Source: Sciurus carolinensis
Taxonomy: Eukaryota > Chordata > Mammalia > Rodentia > Sciuridae
Length of the DNA: 64,000 nucleotides
Assembly: GCF_902686445.1 (NCBI RefSeq)
Contig: NC_062232.1
Span: 91,808,932 to 91,872,931 of the forward strand
Reading direction: 5' to 3'
Shown: piece by piece, positions 36,898 through 50,795 of the stretch
Numbering within the stretch: position 1 is the stretch's first letter
How the letters are laid out: the number at the start of each line of letters is the position of its first letter
Notes under the pieces: model-generated
What the model was told of the DNA's origin: nothing
Databases searched by the model: none
Seen by the model: only the letters and a program-made list of their open reading frames with translations
Program-made: the position numbers and the translations under genes

Positions 36898-39600
36898 AAA
36901 TGAAAACAGATCCATGGAGGATCTGGAAAAGAAATCCAACATGCACAGTCACTCAGAGTAAAGAATACACACTCTTGGTAGCCATGTAGCCAAAAGCAGA
37001 CACAGATCAAGAGTTGGTACTGGCAGGACTTTTCAATGAGACTCAAGTGTTTTGGAGGCAGAGAGGTAGAGGAAGCCCTAATTCCAATGACTTCCAATAA
37101 GCACATCATTAAAGTTCTGTTATTTATACCCCTACTCCCCCAGAATCAAGATAGGGACAGAATCTGAACAAAGGATATACACAGTATATGTCATGATTAG
37201 TGAACCTGACAGTCCTCAGGATGACTCAGTGGAAAGTTGCTTAAGTGCTTGCTCAAAATGATTCACTGCTCAGAGAGTCCATGGCAAGTCAGATTCTTAG
37301 GTTAAACTGGGTGGTACGGTTTGTCCACCTCCCTGAACTCAGCACAGGGTAAGCAGGCAGGCCCTAAGTGAGGAAGCAGACTCTTGGAGGGTCTGTGGAG
37401 GGTCTCAGCCTGCTGGATGTGGCCTTTGCTGTGGCCACTGGCTGCCCTCCGGGGATGGGGGTGTATATGGCGTGGCTGGAATGCTAGGAATCCTGGGCTG
37501 GCTTAGCAGGCACTCCAATTGGCTTGGTGTTCTACATGCTCCAAAGACTTTCTCCAGTGTCCTTGGCATCCAATGACTGTACTTGGACTTCAGATTTTTA
37601 GGGCTGGGTGGGTCCTTGGAAGCCTTCTATCTCAGTACCAGATCACTCCTTCATTAGGTGGTACCAGCAAAGGAGCTGGTCATTCCACTGCAGATGAGAC
37701 ACAGGCTATTTGCCTCCTTGCCTCAGCCTGGCTCTTGGCAGGGCTGACTGGAAGAGCCAGCTGCCTGGCTGAAACTCAACCTTTGGTGGCTGTTAACAGG
37801 TTTTGCTTCAATTCAGCTATTGCTGAGTTACTGTTGGTTGGCTCTGGGTTAGGGGCGAAGGCCTGGAGTGGGGAACAGAGAGGAGAAGAAAGATGAAAGG
37901 AGACTTGACTTGGACCTATGAAATGAATTGTCTTCCCTTTTACCAGTTGATTCTGGGGTTAGTTTGGACCGGGTGTTTTCTCTTGCTCTCTACGGTGACC
38001 AGAAGGATATGACTCCCAAGTCCTACCTGTGGCATCTTTCATTCTAGGTTACTGTGGAAAGGTAGAGAAGGGAAGGAGTTATGTGATATCCCTGGTTACC
38101 ATCAAGTGTAGAGAATTCAGAATATAAAGACACCCAGAACCCAAACTGTTATAGCCTCTTCATCAGCCTGTCATGCAGCTTCCCAGAATTATCCTAGTTT
38201 ATACCTGAACAGATAGAGGCCATGACTCCCTGGACTGAGACAGAGATGGCATGAGCTCTGGCTGACTCAAAGGCACTAAGACAGAAATGAAGTTTCTTGA
38301 AAAATATAAAAGATAACAAGCAACAGGGTTAGGGAAATAATTCTCTCATCAAGCATTTGCCCTGAGTCTACTCTATGCCTTGGCACATGAGAAGATAAAT
38401 ATAGACTTGGACTCCAAATTATTTCCAAATGTCAGGGGATGAATCTCAGTTATAAGCAGTGAAGAAAGTAGTATTTACTCTTTGAAAACTTGTCTGCAAG
38501 GAAGACAGTGGTAGAAAACACAATCCGGGAGGGAGAGAGACCTGGTTCCAGGCTCATTTAAACTTACTCAGGAGTAAGGCCTGCAGTAAGTTACAATCTT
38601 TCTCAGTTTGCTTTGTTAAACATGGGGAGAAGGGGTTAGACAAAGTATCTCTGTAGTTATAGAATATCGATTACTGCCCTCAAGTAATTTATGATCTAAT
38701 TGCAAGACACTTAAACAAATAGAATGTACAAAATTAAACTCAACATTAAATTCAATGCAGCATAAAATATCCAATGAATGGGAGAGAGTTGTGTCATGGA
38801 CTACAGTAGCCTCTAGTCACATGTGTCTAGGTATGTTTAAACTAATGAATACTAAGTGCAATTTAAAAAACAGTTCTTCAGTTCTCACAGTAGTCACATT
38901 TCAATAGTTACACATGCTAGGGGCTACCATAATGGAGAGTGCAGAAAAAGAATATTTTCATCATTGCATACAGTTCTATTGGACAGAACTGGTAAATACA
39001 ACATGTACTGAAGATGTCAAGAGAAAACAGAACTTCCCCTCTATGCCTCCTCGGTCTGAGCTCACCGTGGCTGTTCAGCTGTGACCAACACAGATCCTCT
39101 GAGATGGTGGTGTACTGTGTGTCTTGTGACAGCTATTGCCTTGTTTAGAGAGCTGAGTAGCTCCACTCTTTCCCCCATTGTCTCTGTTCCTTTGATCTCT
39201 CCCTAGGGCCTTAAGGAATGCCATAGCCATCCACTCCTCTCATGAAAAACTCCCTTTTAAGCAGACCTATGAATAATCTAGATAATCCAGGAATTCACGC
39301 ATCTTTTAGACTTCCCTGGGCTATTTGCTCAAGAGGTATTGTATGCAAAGTCCCACAAAGACCAGATCCACTGATCAATAAAAGCCAGCATTACACTTAA
39401 GAGTTTGGAGAACCAAGCGTGGCCAGGACTGAGGAGAAAGTCCTTACATGCTCCCTCCACTGCACTATTAATAACATTGAAAAAAAAATATCCAGTGTCA
39501 TCCCAAAGACAGATTTCAAATCAAAACAAAGCAAATAAAGGAAAGCAAAACAAAAGAACAGCAAGATAAGCACAAGGGCTCCCCAGGGTATCTCAAGCTT

Positions 39601-39700
39601 ATGGGAAGGGTGTGGGTGTGGGTGTGAGTATGTGAGTGTATGTGAGAGTTCATGTGTTTGAGAGTGTACATTGAAGTCACATGTGTGTGAGTGGGACTGG
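39601..39700. repeat. GT-rich imperfect repeat
   Basis: Repeated gtgtgggtgtg, gtatgtgagtg and related units over about 100 bp. Confidence 0.75.
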
Positions 39701-40744
39701 TATAGGGGAGAGACTCAGAGGCTTTCAGGGTTAGGGCTAGGCAGATATGTTTTTGACTCAGAGGAGGAGCCTGTTTCTTCTGGTGGGGAGAGGAGAAAAT
39801 AACTTTTGTCGAACAACCTCATGCCTGTCCTTGAAAGGGGGGCAGGGAAGACAGTGTCATAACACAGAGAGTGTTAATGGCTGCTATTTTAACAATCTAA
39901 ACTTACTGCCCCAGGGCGCCAGTAGAAGCTAAACAGTCTTACTGCAAAGGATGCAATTTGTAAAAATCAAATAAATAGCTGAAGGCACACTCACACTGAA
40001 CTTGTGCCCAGCTCGGTGTCAATCAACAAGTTTCCATTGAATGCCAGACAAGCCAGCCCCTCTTCCAAAGAGAACACAGAAAACATTGTAAGTTCACTTT
40101 GGGGGCAGCTGGATGATCTTAAGTATCCTATCCTTCCCATTTTTTTTCCTCCCCTTTTGTTCCTTCCTTCTCCAGCTAAGACTTTTGTTCCTTAATCCAG
40201 CCCCTCCCAAGTTAATTTTTTTCTAATTCATCTCCTTGGCTCTGTAGTGAGTGGAGTGGTCTATTTGGTGTTCCCATAATGAGGACAGACCTGCTGACTT
40301 GGGCCTCAAGGCAGATGCTCACTTTGTAAAACAACAGCTTTCCACTTACCATGAATTCTAGAGTGGAGACAGAGTACACAAATGTACACAAAATCATACC
40401 CAAATGTACACTAAATAATGTTCTGGCTCCACCTGGGAATATCTGCATTCTGATAAGCCAACATGCTGAAATATTATATTATCCCAGTGTCAGGATGTGG
40501 GCCTAGGCACGTATTTGAAACTAGCCAGACACAGCTGCTAAATCTTAACAGAAAATCTTCATCTCCATTCTGTCCAGCATGTTCCCATTTCTCCAAAATG
40601 AGATCTGTCCCTGTACCCTGATATAATAACAACAATTGCTTAAATTGAGGTGGGTAGATACCATGCCAATATTTGATCCTCAGAATTGAGCTCTATTTAA
40701 AAATTTGTTTAAATCATCAAATAAAAATAGTTTATATTTATAGT

Positions 40745-40862
40745 AAAAATATTAAATTGATGAAGGGCTGACTATGGGCGAGGCACTGTGCTATACTCCT
40801 TACATATCTTAACTCAGTCAATCTTCATAACACCTTTAAGACAGATGATATGGTCCCATTTC
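40745..40862 (-). mobile_element. MIR fragment
   Basis: Reverse MIR: actatgggcgaggcactgtgctatactccttacatatcttaactcagtcaatcttcataacacc, ending at tcccattt where the pyrimidine repeat starts. Confidence 0.75.
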
Positions 40863-40884
40863 TCTTCCTCTTTCTCTTTCTCTT

Positions 40885-40915
<31 letters not shown>

Positions 40916-40950
40916 CTCCCCCCCCGTCACACACACATACATACATACAC
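40861..40950. repeat. (CTTT/CT)n, C-run and (CA)n compound microsatellite
   Basis: ctttct units grade into about nine CT units, then CCCT units, a run of nine C, and a CA/CATA run. Frames across it are low complexity. Confidence 0.95.
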
Positions 40951-41399
40951 AAAATCTCTCCTGCATGTATCCTCACACACATGCTCATGTCCACTCCTAC
41001 TCACACTGAGTTCATTTAAAGTACTCCATCTCCTTGGGTGCCCAGTACATCAAAGATCACTTCCCAAAGTTTCTCCCACTGACATCTGGAATTCTATCCT
41101 TTCAGTATTCTTGTAGCTCAGCATTGATCCTTTGCTGATAAATAGCAAAACCTTCTAGAAGGAGTAACCCTGCCTCATCCCCATCAGGAACTAGTGACTG
41201 CTTTGAGAGCTGAGTGTCTGGGAAGAGGCAAGAATGGGAGGGATTGCAAGAGAGGAAAAAGGGGTGCAAAGAAGATATCTGGGAGCACTAAAGACAAACT
41301 TTACCTACTTCCTGCTCTTAAAGTGGGCTGGTTCTTCAAAATAATATCTAACTATAGGACATGGAAGGTCCTCTGGGACTGGGCCTCCATCAACTTGAC

Positions 41400-41739
41400 C
41401 TTTCTAGCCTCCTCCCTCATGTACAAACCACATTCAACTGCAGTCATGAGTCGCACACATGCCTTTGCACGTGCCCTCCCAACCTCTCCCTTTTCTGTCT
41501 GGCAAAGTCTCATTCATCTGTCAGAACCCAGCTTGAATGCTGACTCCTCTCTGAGGCTTTGCCTGGTTCCTGGCTCTTATAGATTGTCATTCTCCTCTTT
41601 CTGCCTATACAGGCATTGTTCACACCCCTACCAGAGTACTCATCACGTTCTGTTTCAATCAATCATCTTGTGATGCCCGTTACCCTCACTGGACCCTGAG
41701 CTCCTTGAGGCAGGGACTCTAATTTATTTATATAAATAA

Positions 41740-41788
<49 letters not shown>

Positions 41789-41865
41789 GTATATATAAAC
41801 GATCTGGTCCAAAGCTTGTATTCTATGTACTCTGTAGATGTTTATGAAATGGATGAGTAAATGAA
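41400..41865 (+). mobile_element. L2 3' end with an AT microsatellite
   Basis: L2 text: cctttgcacgtgccctccc, aacccagcttgaatgctgactcctctctgaggcttt, actggaccctgagctccttgaggcagggac and the ending atgtttatgaaatggatgagtaaatgaatgaatga. The 159-aa frame at 41194-41673 reads through it and is not a gene. Confidence 0.85.
41747..41797. repeat. (AT)n microsatellite
   Basis: About 18 AT units plus GTATAT variants, within the L2 where a T/A-rich tract normally lies. Confidence 0.95.
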
Positions 41866-41944
41866 TGAATGACCTCACATCACCAAATCAAGGTTAGGAG
41901 TATACTGCCTTCCCTGAACCTCTCCGGGTAAGGCTGTTGTCCAG

Positions 41945-42175
41945 TATTTCTCAACAGGGTCACCACTGGAATTTTGTGTGGGACAATTCTACAGTGTATT
42001 GTGTTACTACGCATTGTGGAACACTTATCATCCTCACTTTCTGCCCACTAAATGCCAATGACATTCCCCATCATATCACCATGACAACAAAAACAATTCC
42101 AAAACCCTGGGAGTAGTGTGGTGGGGAGGAATGATCCTCCTTTGTTTGAAAGTGGCACTACATCAGTGGCTCTTT
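41945..42175 (-). mobile_element. MER20-like hAT element
   Basis: Reverse of the element at 34000 and 57860: tttctcaacagggtcaccactggaatttt, gcattgtggaacactta, tgcccactaaatgccaatgacattcccc, accatgacaacaaaaac. Nearly full length. Confidence 0.7.
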
Positions 42176-43498
42176 TCCCTGATCTTGGTGGTCTAAGAGG
42201 CCCCCTTTAGTAGGGTCATGCTGTTCTCCAACAAGAGGTGCTGGAAGATGGGTTATGGCCAGAGCAAAATTTAGTAAGAAAGGAGGAACCAAAACAGTCC
42301 TGGTCACCAAACAGGAATCATGGCAGCCTAATCAGCATGTAACAACACAAAGCAGAGAATCCTGCTCCTTAGTTTTATGATTTGGAAGGGGGATGGGTCA
42401 GGCCTTGCCAAAAAAAAAAAAATAAAGTCCCCCTAAAGTTTGCAGGCAGTTCAGAGACTTTTTACCTTGTCTCTGAGTGCATTCTCAGCACTACCCATGT
42501 TTCTGCTAAGGGCTTTCTCAGCTTTGAGAAGAAGGTCAGCATTATTGTGCAGTGTGTTCACTCAGGCACCTCTGAGAATCTAATCAGAAGAAAATAGAAA
42601 GGCAAGGCAGAAGTGATGCCATTTATTTTATGTCTTCTGGGTGACAGTCACTAAATCTATCACAGTTTCCTTTGGACCTTCCACATCTTTTCCCTGACTG
42701 GAGACCCATGGTCAGTGCTTGGTTATGGGGCTGCTGTTGGTGGCATCCTGGGAATGAGTATCAAAACGCCAAGGCTCCAGCTTTGCCCATAGTACAGATA
42801 TGCCCAAATGCAATCTGTGTACAGAAGTCAAATTCCTTCTTTCCACTAGTGAACATTGTCTTGCCTTCATATACCTACTTTTCAAAGCAATTTCCCACAT
42901 CAATGTTTTTGTTCACCGTCAATGTAAACCTTAGGAAAAGGTAGGGATTATCACTCATTTTACATGTTGATACAAAGAGGCTAATTTACTCTATGAAAGT
43001 ACCACAGTGAACTGCAAGAAGAGCAAGGACAGAATCTCTTTGCTGGCCTCATATCTTTCTCAACCCATGATAGCAAAATCTACCTTCACCTGGGAGAGGG
43101 CATGTATACCCAAAAGGATCAGAGTTTCCCTATCTTTCATAAAGGTGGTCCTGATCTGCCTGACTTCTTGGAAGTATAATGGGTCCTCTGGTCAGTGATC
43201 TAAGCCTGGAGCTGGATGGTTTCATCCACACGACAACATACTGTGCACTCTGCAGCTTAGAGATCAAAAGCCTCAAAATGACCCACATGCCTTCTTACTA
43301 ATTCCAAGGGCACATCTGGAGGACAGAGGGCACACCTTTCTGTAGACTTTGACACTGCTCTGCTTTGTACAAGAAAAAGATGAAAGCAAACACCAGGAAG
43401 ACCAAAACTATGTAAACAACTGCCTCACATGCAATCAAACACATATACAGAAACTTATGCTTGGTCACAATCACTCGAGGTCATCTTTTTTCATATTT

Positions 43499-43552
43499 TA
43501 AATTTTTATATTTCCATATTTAATTATACATAATAGTGGGATTTGATAAGGT
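43499..43552 (-). mobile_element. Tiny L1 3' end
   Basis: aatttttatattt, then taattatacataatagtgggatttg, the complement of the cccactattatgtataatta 3' UTR end. Confidence 0.6.
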
Positions 43553-44654
43553 CTTCTGATTATAACTATCCCAAAAAAGTGAAAATGTAATATCACTGAA
43601 AGGATTCTATGCTGGGAAATATAATATACATATTGAAAACATGAATGTGCAATTGAACTGATGATAATAACACAAACACCCATGTGACCACCATGTAGAT
43701 GCAGAGAGCTTATTGGCAGCACCCCAGAAGCACCCTCCCAACCCTCTGGAGGTCACCACCATCTTGACTATTGTGGTAAACATTTCCTTGCTTATCATTG
43801 TAGTCTTATCATATTTACATATATCCCCAAACAATATAGTTTAGTTTTGCCTGTTTTGAATTTTTTATTAATTGATTTGAAATGCATGCATTTGTCAATT
43901 TTGTGTCTTGCTTTTTACTCAGCATTAAGCTAGAGCTGTAATATGCCAACTTTTAGATGACATTTTCTCCCCTTATTCATGTCTAGAAGTATCTCCTTGT
44001 GAATAACTTTCTTATGCTGAAGCTAATTTCTACCCATTCTTCCCTCTTGGAGGTGGAAAGAGAAGCCATTTATTTTTCTGAAGCTCACTGAAGTCCTCTC
44101 TTGGTCTTTCTTTCACCAGGATCAGTAATTACAGATTTCCTTCAACATTGCCTCATAGTTTTGATACTCTAATCCTTTAATAATCTTTCTACAAGAGAAT
44201 CATATTGAATGGCTCCAGACATGAATTTCCTCACAAAGCAATCTTGGGGGAGGCCCTTTTGGAAATGTACTTCTCCAGAAAAAGGAAACCGGGATGCATT
44301 TCTACCATTATGGATTTTTCCAAAGCAAATGTAAAAATTGATGGTAATCAGTTCATAATAAATTATACTCTCTGAAATTCTCTGACATACATTAATAAGA
44401 AATATGCTTGCCTTTCAAAACTTAGTATCTCATACAGTCATTAATGCTATCTCCTGCTTGCCATATCTGTCATTGTCAGAGACAGGGTGGTCTCTGGAGT
44501 CTTCTTCATTCTATGAAAGGAGTACTGAAAATCAATAGTTTCTAGATTCCACTAAGACCCTTTTGCGTGTCTCCTGAGTTCACTTCCTCATCTCTATCAC
44601 CAACCTCCTCTCAAGTGTCTTCTCATCTTTCTTCCCCATTTAAAAAAGAAAGAC

Positions 44655-45005
44655 ATGCCATGAATGAACCTTGACAACTATGCTACATGAAACAAGTCAG
44701 TCACAAAAAGTCAGATACAATAGGATTCCACTTCTATGACGTACTTAGACTAGTCAAATTTATAGAGATGGAAAATTGATTGGTGGTTGTCAGAAGGTGT
44801 GGGAGGGAAAAGTTGTCATTTTGTGTTTAATGGGTACAGGGTTTCAATTTGAGAAGATGAAAAAGTTCTAAAGATGTTGCTGGTAGTTTTACAAGAAAGT
44901 GAATGTACTTGATGCCACTGAACTATACACATAAATGGATTAAATGGCTAATTTTAAAAATTTTTATATTATGTATCTTTTACCTGACAAAATAATTAAA
45001 AATTA
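44655..45005 (+). mobile_element. Old L1M 3' end
   Basis: catgaatgaaccttgacaac, aatgaagt-like core, ggattccacttctatga, attggtggttgtcagaagg, aaagttctaaagatg and ttgatgccactgaactatacac match an L1MB/L1MC-type 3' UTR. Confidence 0.8.
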
Positions 45006-47429
45006 AAAGAAAGTGAATAAAATGTAGGAAGGAAGGAAGAAGGGAAACAAAATAAAGGGGGGAAGAAAGCATATTTCTCTGCTCTCTCCTCAAACCTCAT
45101 TTCTCTTCTATTAAAATAATAAATGAATACACCACTAAACCGTACAATGATGAGTGTGGGTTCTGATTTGGCCTTAGATCCCTGAGGGCATGATCCTGTG
45201 AATATGGATAAATCGAAGTTGCATGAATTAATTCAAGGAAATAAAACAAAACTTGCAGAGACAGGTATTGCATTTTCATGTTTTTAAAATCTCTGCTTCC
45301 TCTTTCTTCACAATTAAACTAAAATCCAACCAATCTTCTTCTTCCCCCTCTTGAACGCAACTTTGATGTAGAGTCATTTCTTTAAGGATACAGTACATAT
45401 ACTTTTTTAACAGCCTCTCTTCAATTTTAGGAGTACAACTCTAGAAAACACTTTTTAAGCAGCCACATGTACATTGCTGAACTACTTCCCATTCTCTGGC
45501 TCTTAGCATGTATGTGGCAAACACAAGAGACAACAAACACATCAAGACATTTATAAAATAGAATATTTGGATGGTCAAAAAATGGAGTTCTGTGAGGAGG
45601 TAGCTTTTGGAACATATTTCAATAACTGACACCCTAAGTCTGCCAGTTTCTAAAGTCACTTTTAGGGAATAGCTGACAGTGTAAAAATCTAAATACAAAA
45701 ATCAGACAAAATCATTCTAATAAAGACTGTTATTTATCTTAGTGGCTACAAATAATCTGGCAAACCTTTTGGGTTATAGTTATTTTGCATCCAAAACCGA
45801 GAAGTGAAACCCTTTGGCTCTAGGCAACAGATAGCAAAGATATTTGGTTACTTTGAGAACATATTGGTTTTAAATTAACAACTCCAAAATAAAAAAACTT
45901 GAGAGCTGGCAACTCATTCTAGAAACCACTATGTCCTCTGCCACGAATAAAGAACTTATCCTTAATATTAGTGAGAAGGTTGGTGCCCGTAGCATTGTGG
46001 AGAAGGGACAGCCTGGTGTTCTAGTTTCCTCCTTTGACTCCCTGCTCCTCCATAACTCTTCTAGGTACTGAATCCAGCTAGTGGCTTCAGGATCTTTTCC
46101 CCCAACACCCATCTCCTCTCTCTGCAATCAAATTCTGCTTTCTAAATCCAGTGTTGAGATTAAGTTAAAATAATTACTGAGAATTAAACTGCCACTTCCA
46201 AAGATAGATGAATGAATATATCAAGAAGCAAAGCTTACATGAAAAGGATGAAGCTGTAATAATGACAATTGCAGGTGTCAGGCAACTTGGCAGAGAACTG
46301 GGGATGACGGTGAGCAAGGTTGATCTGATGTCTCAATGGGTCTTGGAATCACAGGTCACAGGAAATCAAGGTAATCATCATCTCCTTTGCTTACTCACAC
46401 AGAAATCAGGCCCTGGTTCAAGGGTAAGCCCTGCAACTAGGATGAAAACCCACTGAAGGACATTTAATAATCCTTTCCTTAAAATACCCTAGATGTGACT
46501 CTTATTTCAAGCTAAGTTGAAAACAGACTAAGTTGAGAACACTGATTTTATTTCAAACTATGTTGATTGCTTTTCCCTTTGAGAGTTTCATTTGTTTATC
46601 AGCAGAAATTCCTGGGCTAATTCCGAGAAATGCCATTCATTTCTCGCCAACAAGTCATGAACAATGGGCGGGATAGAGGGGGGAGCTCCCCACGGAGGGT
46701 CCTGATTTCTGGACATGACAGCCAGGGGCTTTGAATGTGCAAGATGGCAGAAGAGAGAGGCTTTGGGCGGGAGCCCTGGGAAAGCAGAAGAGGCAGACCA
46801 GATGGCACACTGTGCGCATGCTACTACAGGGTTGGTCCTGGGGAAATGCCACACAAGCAAAATGTGTTTCCAGGATGCCTATGCTCCCCATTATAACAAC
46901 AGCATTATCATGTTGCTCACAGCCCTTTGCAGATTTCACAGGTCCGTCTATTCCAAGATATTACCCAGGACTGCTCTCTCACATCTCCTGACCTCCACTC
47001 TCCTGGGCCCTATTATTGTAGTACATTCTCCAGTGCAAGTGATTAGAATGAATGTGGTGCATGCTTTAAATGCATGGACTCACTGAAGATCAACAGAATC
47101 ACAATTTTTAGCACAGGGCCTGAGAGTTAGCATTTTACCGAATTCCCCAAGGTTACCCTTGATCATGTTAAAATTTGAATAACACTAGTTTCAAGTCTTG
47201 TGCAAAAATGATCTGCTTCCCAAATGAACAGCTGCAAAGTAAGATACTGTGTGTACCAATAACTTATTGCTATGACATAAATAACTTCCGGGAATTGAAT
47301 GACATAATGCAACACTTCCTAAGACACATTAAGGAATACTTATCCTACAAAGTGTTCTCTTAAAAAATGTGGCTGAATAAATTTGAAGAACACAGCATCC
47401 TACATATTTCTCTGGTAGATTCATAATAT

Positions 47430-47605
47430 GTAATAATTAGTTAAAGCTCTGAGAAGTCCTGCATTAAAAGAAATCTGTTTGTTTCCCTAATTCAGAAACT
47501 CAAATTTATTTAACCATATAAATATTTTCCCTAGCAAACCCTAATACTATTCCATAAAATTACATTCCTCAAGGCAAACTTTGGGAAACACTATATAAAT
47601 CCTGA
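47430..47605 (-). mobile_element. hAT-Charlie fragment
   Basis: aaatttatttaaccatataaat, attccataaaattacattcctcaaggcaaactttgggaaacac: the reverse end of the family at 30905. Confidence 0.5.
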
Positions 47606-47869
47606 AAAGTGATTATAAAGGTAAAGGTTTCTCTCATACGGAAAGCAAATGAAAGATTTATTCAGGACAAATGGGGGTCTCTTGGTATCCCTCTAGCAAT
47701 GCTACCTTCTGCACCTTCATGAGGGACCAATGCTATTTAATATCCACTGAAAGAAATAGAGAAAAGTGAATAGTTCTGCTCTACTATAATGGAAGGTTAC
47801 ATTTTTCCCTAGAAGTCTTTGTTTTTAAATGACTCAGGACTTTAGCATGCTAACAGGAAATCACATTCT

Positions 47870-47968
47870 TTTTAATGCATTTTTATTGGTGCATTAGAAT
47901 ATAAATACTAGTGGGATTCATTATGCCATATTTATACATGCATGTGACATAATTTGATCAATCTAAAT
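47870..47968 (-). mobile_element. L1 3' end
   Basis: tgcatttttattggtgcattagaatataa, gtgggattcattatgcca, atacatgcatgtgacataatttgatcaat: complement of an L1 3' UTR end of the type at 27403-28068. Confidence 0.75.
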
Positions 47969-48654
47969 CACATTCTTTTAAAGAAATCAAGTTATAGAGT
48001 TTACTAGAGGCAAAGATGACCTCACCTGGCAGGAAGCAAGTTGACTATCACTTCCCTGGGAAAGGACACTTCACACTGAAGTATCCAAGGACTAAGTGTA
48101 GGAGAAAAAAATGGAAAAAAGGTATAAAGACAGTCAAAGCAGTCTAATAAAGCAGTTAGTATAGATATGGAGAGTGTAGTGATAAACAGTAAACATCTTC
48201 TTTGGCAAATCTCAACTATTAGTGTAAGAACAATGATAACAACAACATGATGACAGTAATGGAATAAAACTTCTGCTATCTAAAGATCAACATTCTAGGA
48301 TCCTAAAGCTTTTAGTTAGCTTGGGATTCCAGAAAATACTTTTTTTAAAAAATGTAATCTTTTGCAGGCAAAGATGGCACCTGACTGATCATCTTGCATA
48401 CTAAATCTAGGGTAGTCACCTTACTAAAAAGGATAGGTTATTTGACTGTTATTGTGTAAAAGTAATGGACCTTTTCAACATATTCCTGGAAGCAAGTGAA
48501 TACAGAATTCATTAGAGAATAAGAGAAGAGAAAAGAAGGACCATCAGACACGGATAATGGCAACAGCAGCAAATCAGTAGCAGACATGATGATTGCAGAC
48601 AGCCATCAAAGAGATGAACCAAAAGAAGATGGAATGGTAAATCAGTAAAACAGA

Positions 48655-49236
48655 AATTGTTCAATCAGTAAAAGAGAATTACCACATGGCCCAGAAATCC
48701 TACTCTTAGTTGTATTCCCAAAATTGAAAACATGCCACACAAAAACGTGTACACAAATGTTCATAGCCACATAAGTTACAGTAGCCAAAAGGCAGACACA
48801 ACCCAAATAACCACCAACTGAAGAATGGATAAACAAGTGATATGACCGTGCAATGGAATACTATTCAGCCATAAAAAGTAATGAAGCCCTGGCATGTGCT
48901 ACAGCACAGATAAGAGACTTGAAAACATTATGGTAAGTGAAAGAAGCCAGAAGCCAAAGACTGCCTACTGTATGATTCTATTTGTATTAAATACAGAAGA
49001 GGAAAATCTACAAGGAAAGAACATAGATTAGCAGCTGCCAGGAGCTGCGGGGGAGGGGAATGAGAAGGGACTGTGTAATGTGTACAGGGTTTCCTTTTGG
49101 AGTGGTGAAAAATTTCAGGAACTAAATTAGTGGTGGTGGTTGCACAACATTGTAAATGTTCTTAATGCCACTGAATTGTATACTTTTAAATGATAAATTT
49201 TATGTTATGTGTACTTTACCACAATAAAAAAAAACC
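48655..49236 (+). mobile_element. Old L1M ORF2 tail and 3' UTR
   Basis: gagaattaccacatggcccagaaatcctactctta, caactgaagaatggataaacaa, caatggaatactattcagccataaaa, then ttagcagctgccaggagctg, actaaattagtggtggtggttgcacaac and ctgaattgtatacttttaaatg. L1MB/L1MC-like. Confidence 0.88.
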
Positions 49237-50702
49237 CTCTTGAACTTTTGCCCTTGGAAAAAAGAAACTTGAGGAAGTAAAAAAGAAAAAAAGTCTCTCT
49301 CCTCGATTACTGTAACACTGGAATCGCAGACATAGCCATAAACCAACATCTCTTTTTTATATAACTGTATGGCATGGGAGGGCAGGGGAACAAAATGTTC
49401 AAGGTCACAGCAGAAAGTCCAAAAAACAGATACAGAATGGTCATGTGACTTAAAACAGCTATCTACCTCATCTTGTGTAGTCCGTTTCTGCTATACTATG
49501 AATTTGTACAATATAAAATTGTTCATATTTGTTTTAAATGAGAGAATGAGGTTAAGAATTGCCTATGTACATACATGATATTTCTCAGCAAATGAATATT
49601 CTGCATTACCAAATAACAGTAGCTAAATGCCAAATACACTAAGTCAATTGAAATCAGCAAGCCATAAAGAGATACAGTAAGTAATCTATCCTATTCCCAT
49701 TCACTCTACTACATTCTTTTTATTGGTTGAGTTTGACAGCTTGCTATCTTCTCAGTGTATATTACATGATTCTCCCTTATATTGGTGCATTTTTCTCTTG
49801 TCTCTGTAAATCATCAGATTTAATCCTTCCTTACATCCCCTCCCTTCCATCCAATGTCACTATTTTAAAAGATGAACTCTATATTTCATATATTCTTTTA
49901 TTTATTATACATGTAAGCTGTCTTTTCAAACTGTGCTAGTATTTTATTAGTATAGTTGTTTTGTTAGTACTCTGGTTACAAGCTTTCATAAGTTTTGAGT
50001 GGTTTTCTCCAATCTTGTTTTTTCCTTAAGCCCTGTTATTTTTCAGTGTATAATTTTGCAGAATGTGAGGGTTTTCTGAAATGCATATTGCATTGTGGCA
50101 GTAATGCCTATGTTTGATAGCTCACTCAACCCAAAAACTACTAAAAGAGAAATGACTTGGGGTTTCCAGCCTTTTCCTATGGGAACATGGTGCATTGCTG
50201 GAATTTAGAAGCCTGAGCTCACCCAAGGTACCTCTCTTGGCAAATCACACTGTCACTATCCCTATTAAAACCATATGACACAGCCAAACTTTTTCACACC
50301 TAACCATAAGGAAACATTGTGGATTAGGTCTCTGGTAACGAGATCAAATCAGTTATTTTGGCAATTTTATAACAGCTCTTTAATAACCCAGGAATGCTGG
50401 AATACCTCCAAGGGAACCCAAATTTATTAATTCTGAATAACAAATTCTCAGTGGAATGACCATAAAAAACCCTTAGATAATATTATTATTTAAGCTCCTG
50501 GTCAGTATAAAAATCTTTCTTTGGTGATAAAATTATATGTAAAAAACAAGGGAATGAAGTCGTCTGTTTCTCTCCACTTCCTCTTTAACACTTCATTCTA
50601 CCAAAAGATAGGGAATCTCATTCTTATTTCTAATTATCAGTGACCACACAGACTCCTACTAAGAGATCAGGATGGATTTAACGATTTTCATGACTTGTGC
50701 AG

Positions 50703-50795
50703 TTTTTTAAAAAAATTGTGTGGGTGCATAATAATTATACATAATACTGGGATTCATTGTGGCATATTTGTACATGCACATTTTGACTTTTCCAT
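50703..50795 (-). mobile_element. L1 3' end
   Basis: aaaaattgtgtgggtgcataataattatacataatactgggattcattgtggcatatttgtacatgcaca, complement of the same 3' UTR type as 47870. Confidence 0.8.

Noticed and set aside
37519..37896. 125-aa open frame on the plus strand
   Set aside because: No domain, no splice or promoter context, and antisense inside a CHRDL1 intron. Composition looks like chance in a slightly GC-richer stretch.
41194..41673. 159-aa open frame, the longest in the window
   Set aside because: Its second half reads through a typical L2 3' region and it ends inside the same repeat.
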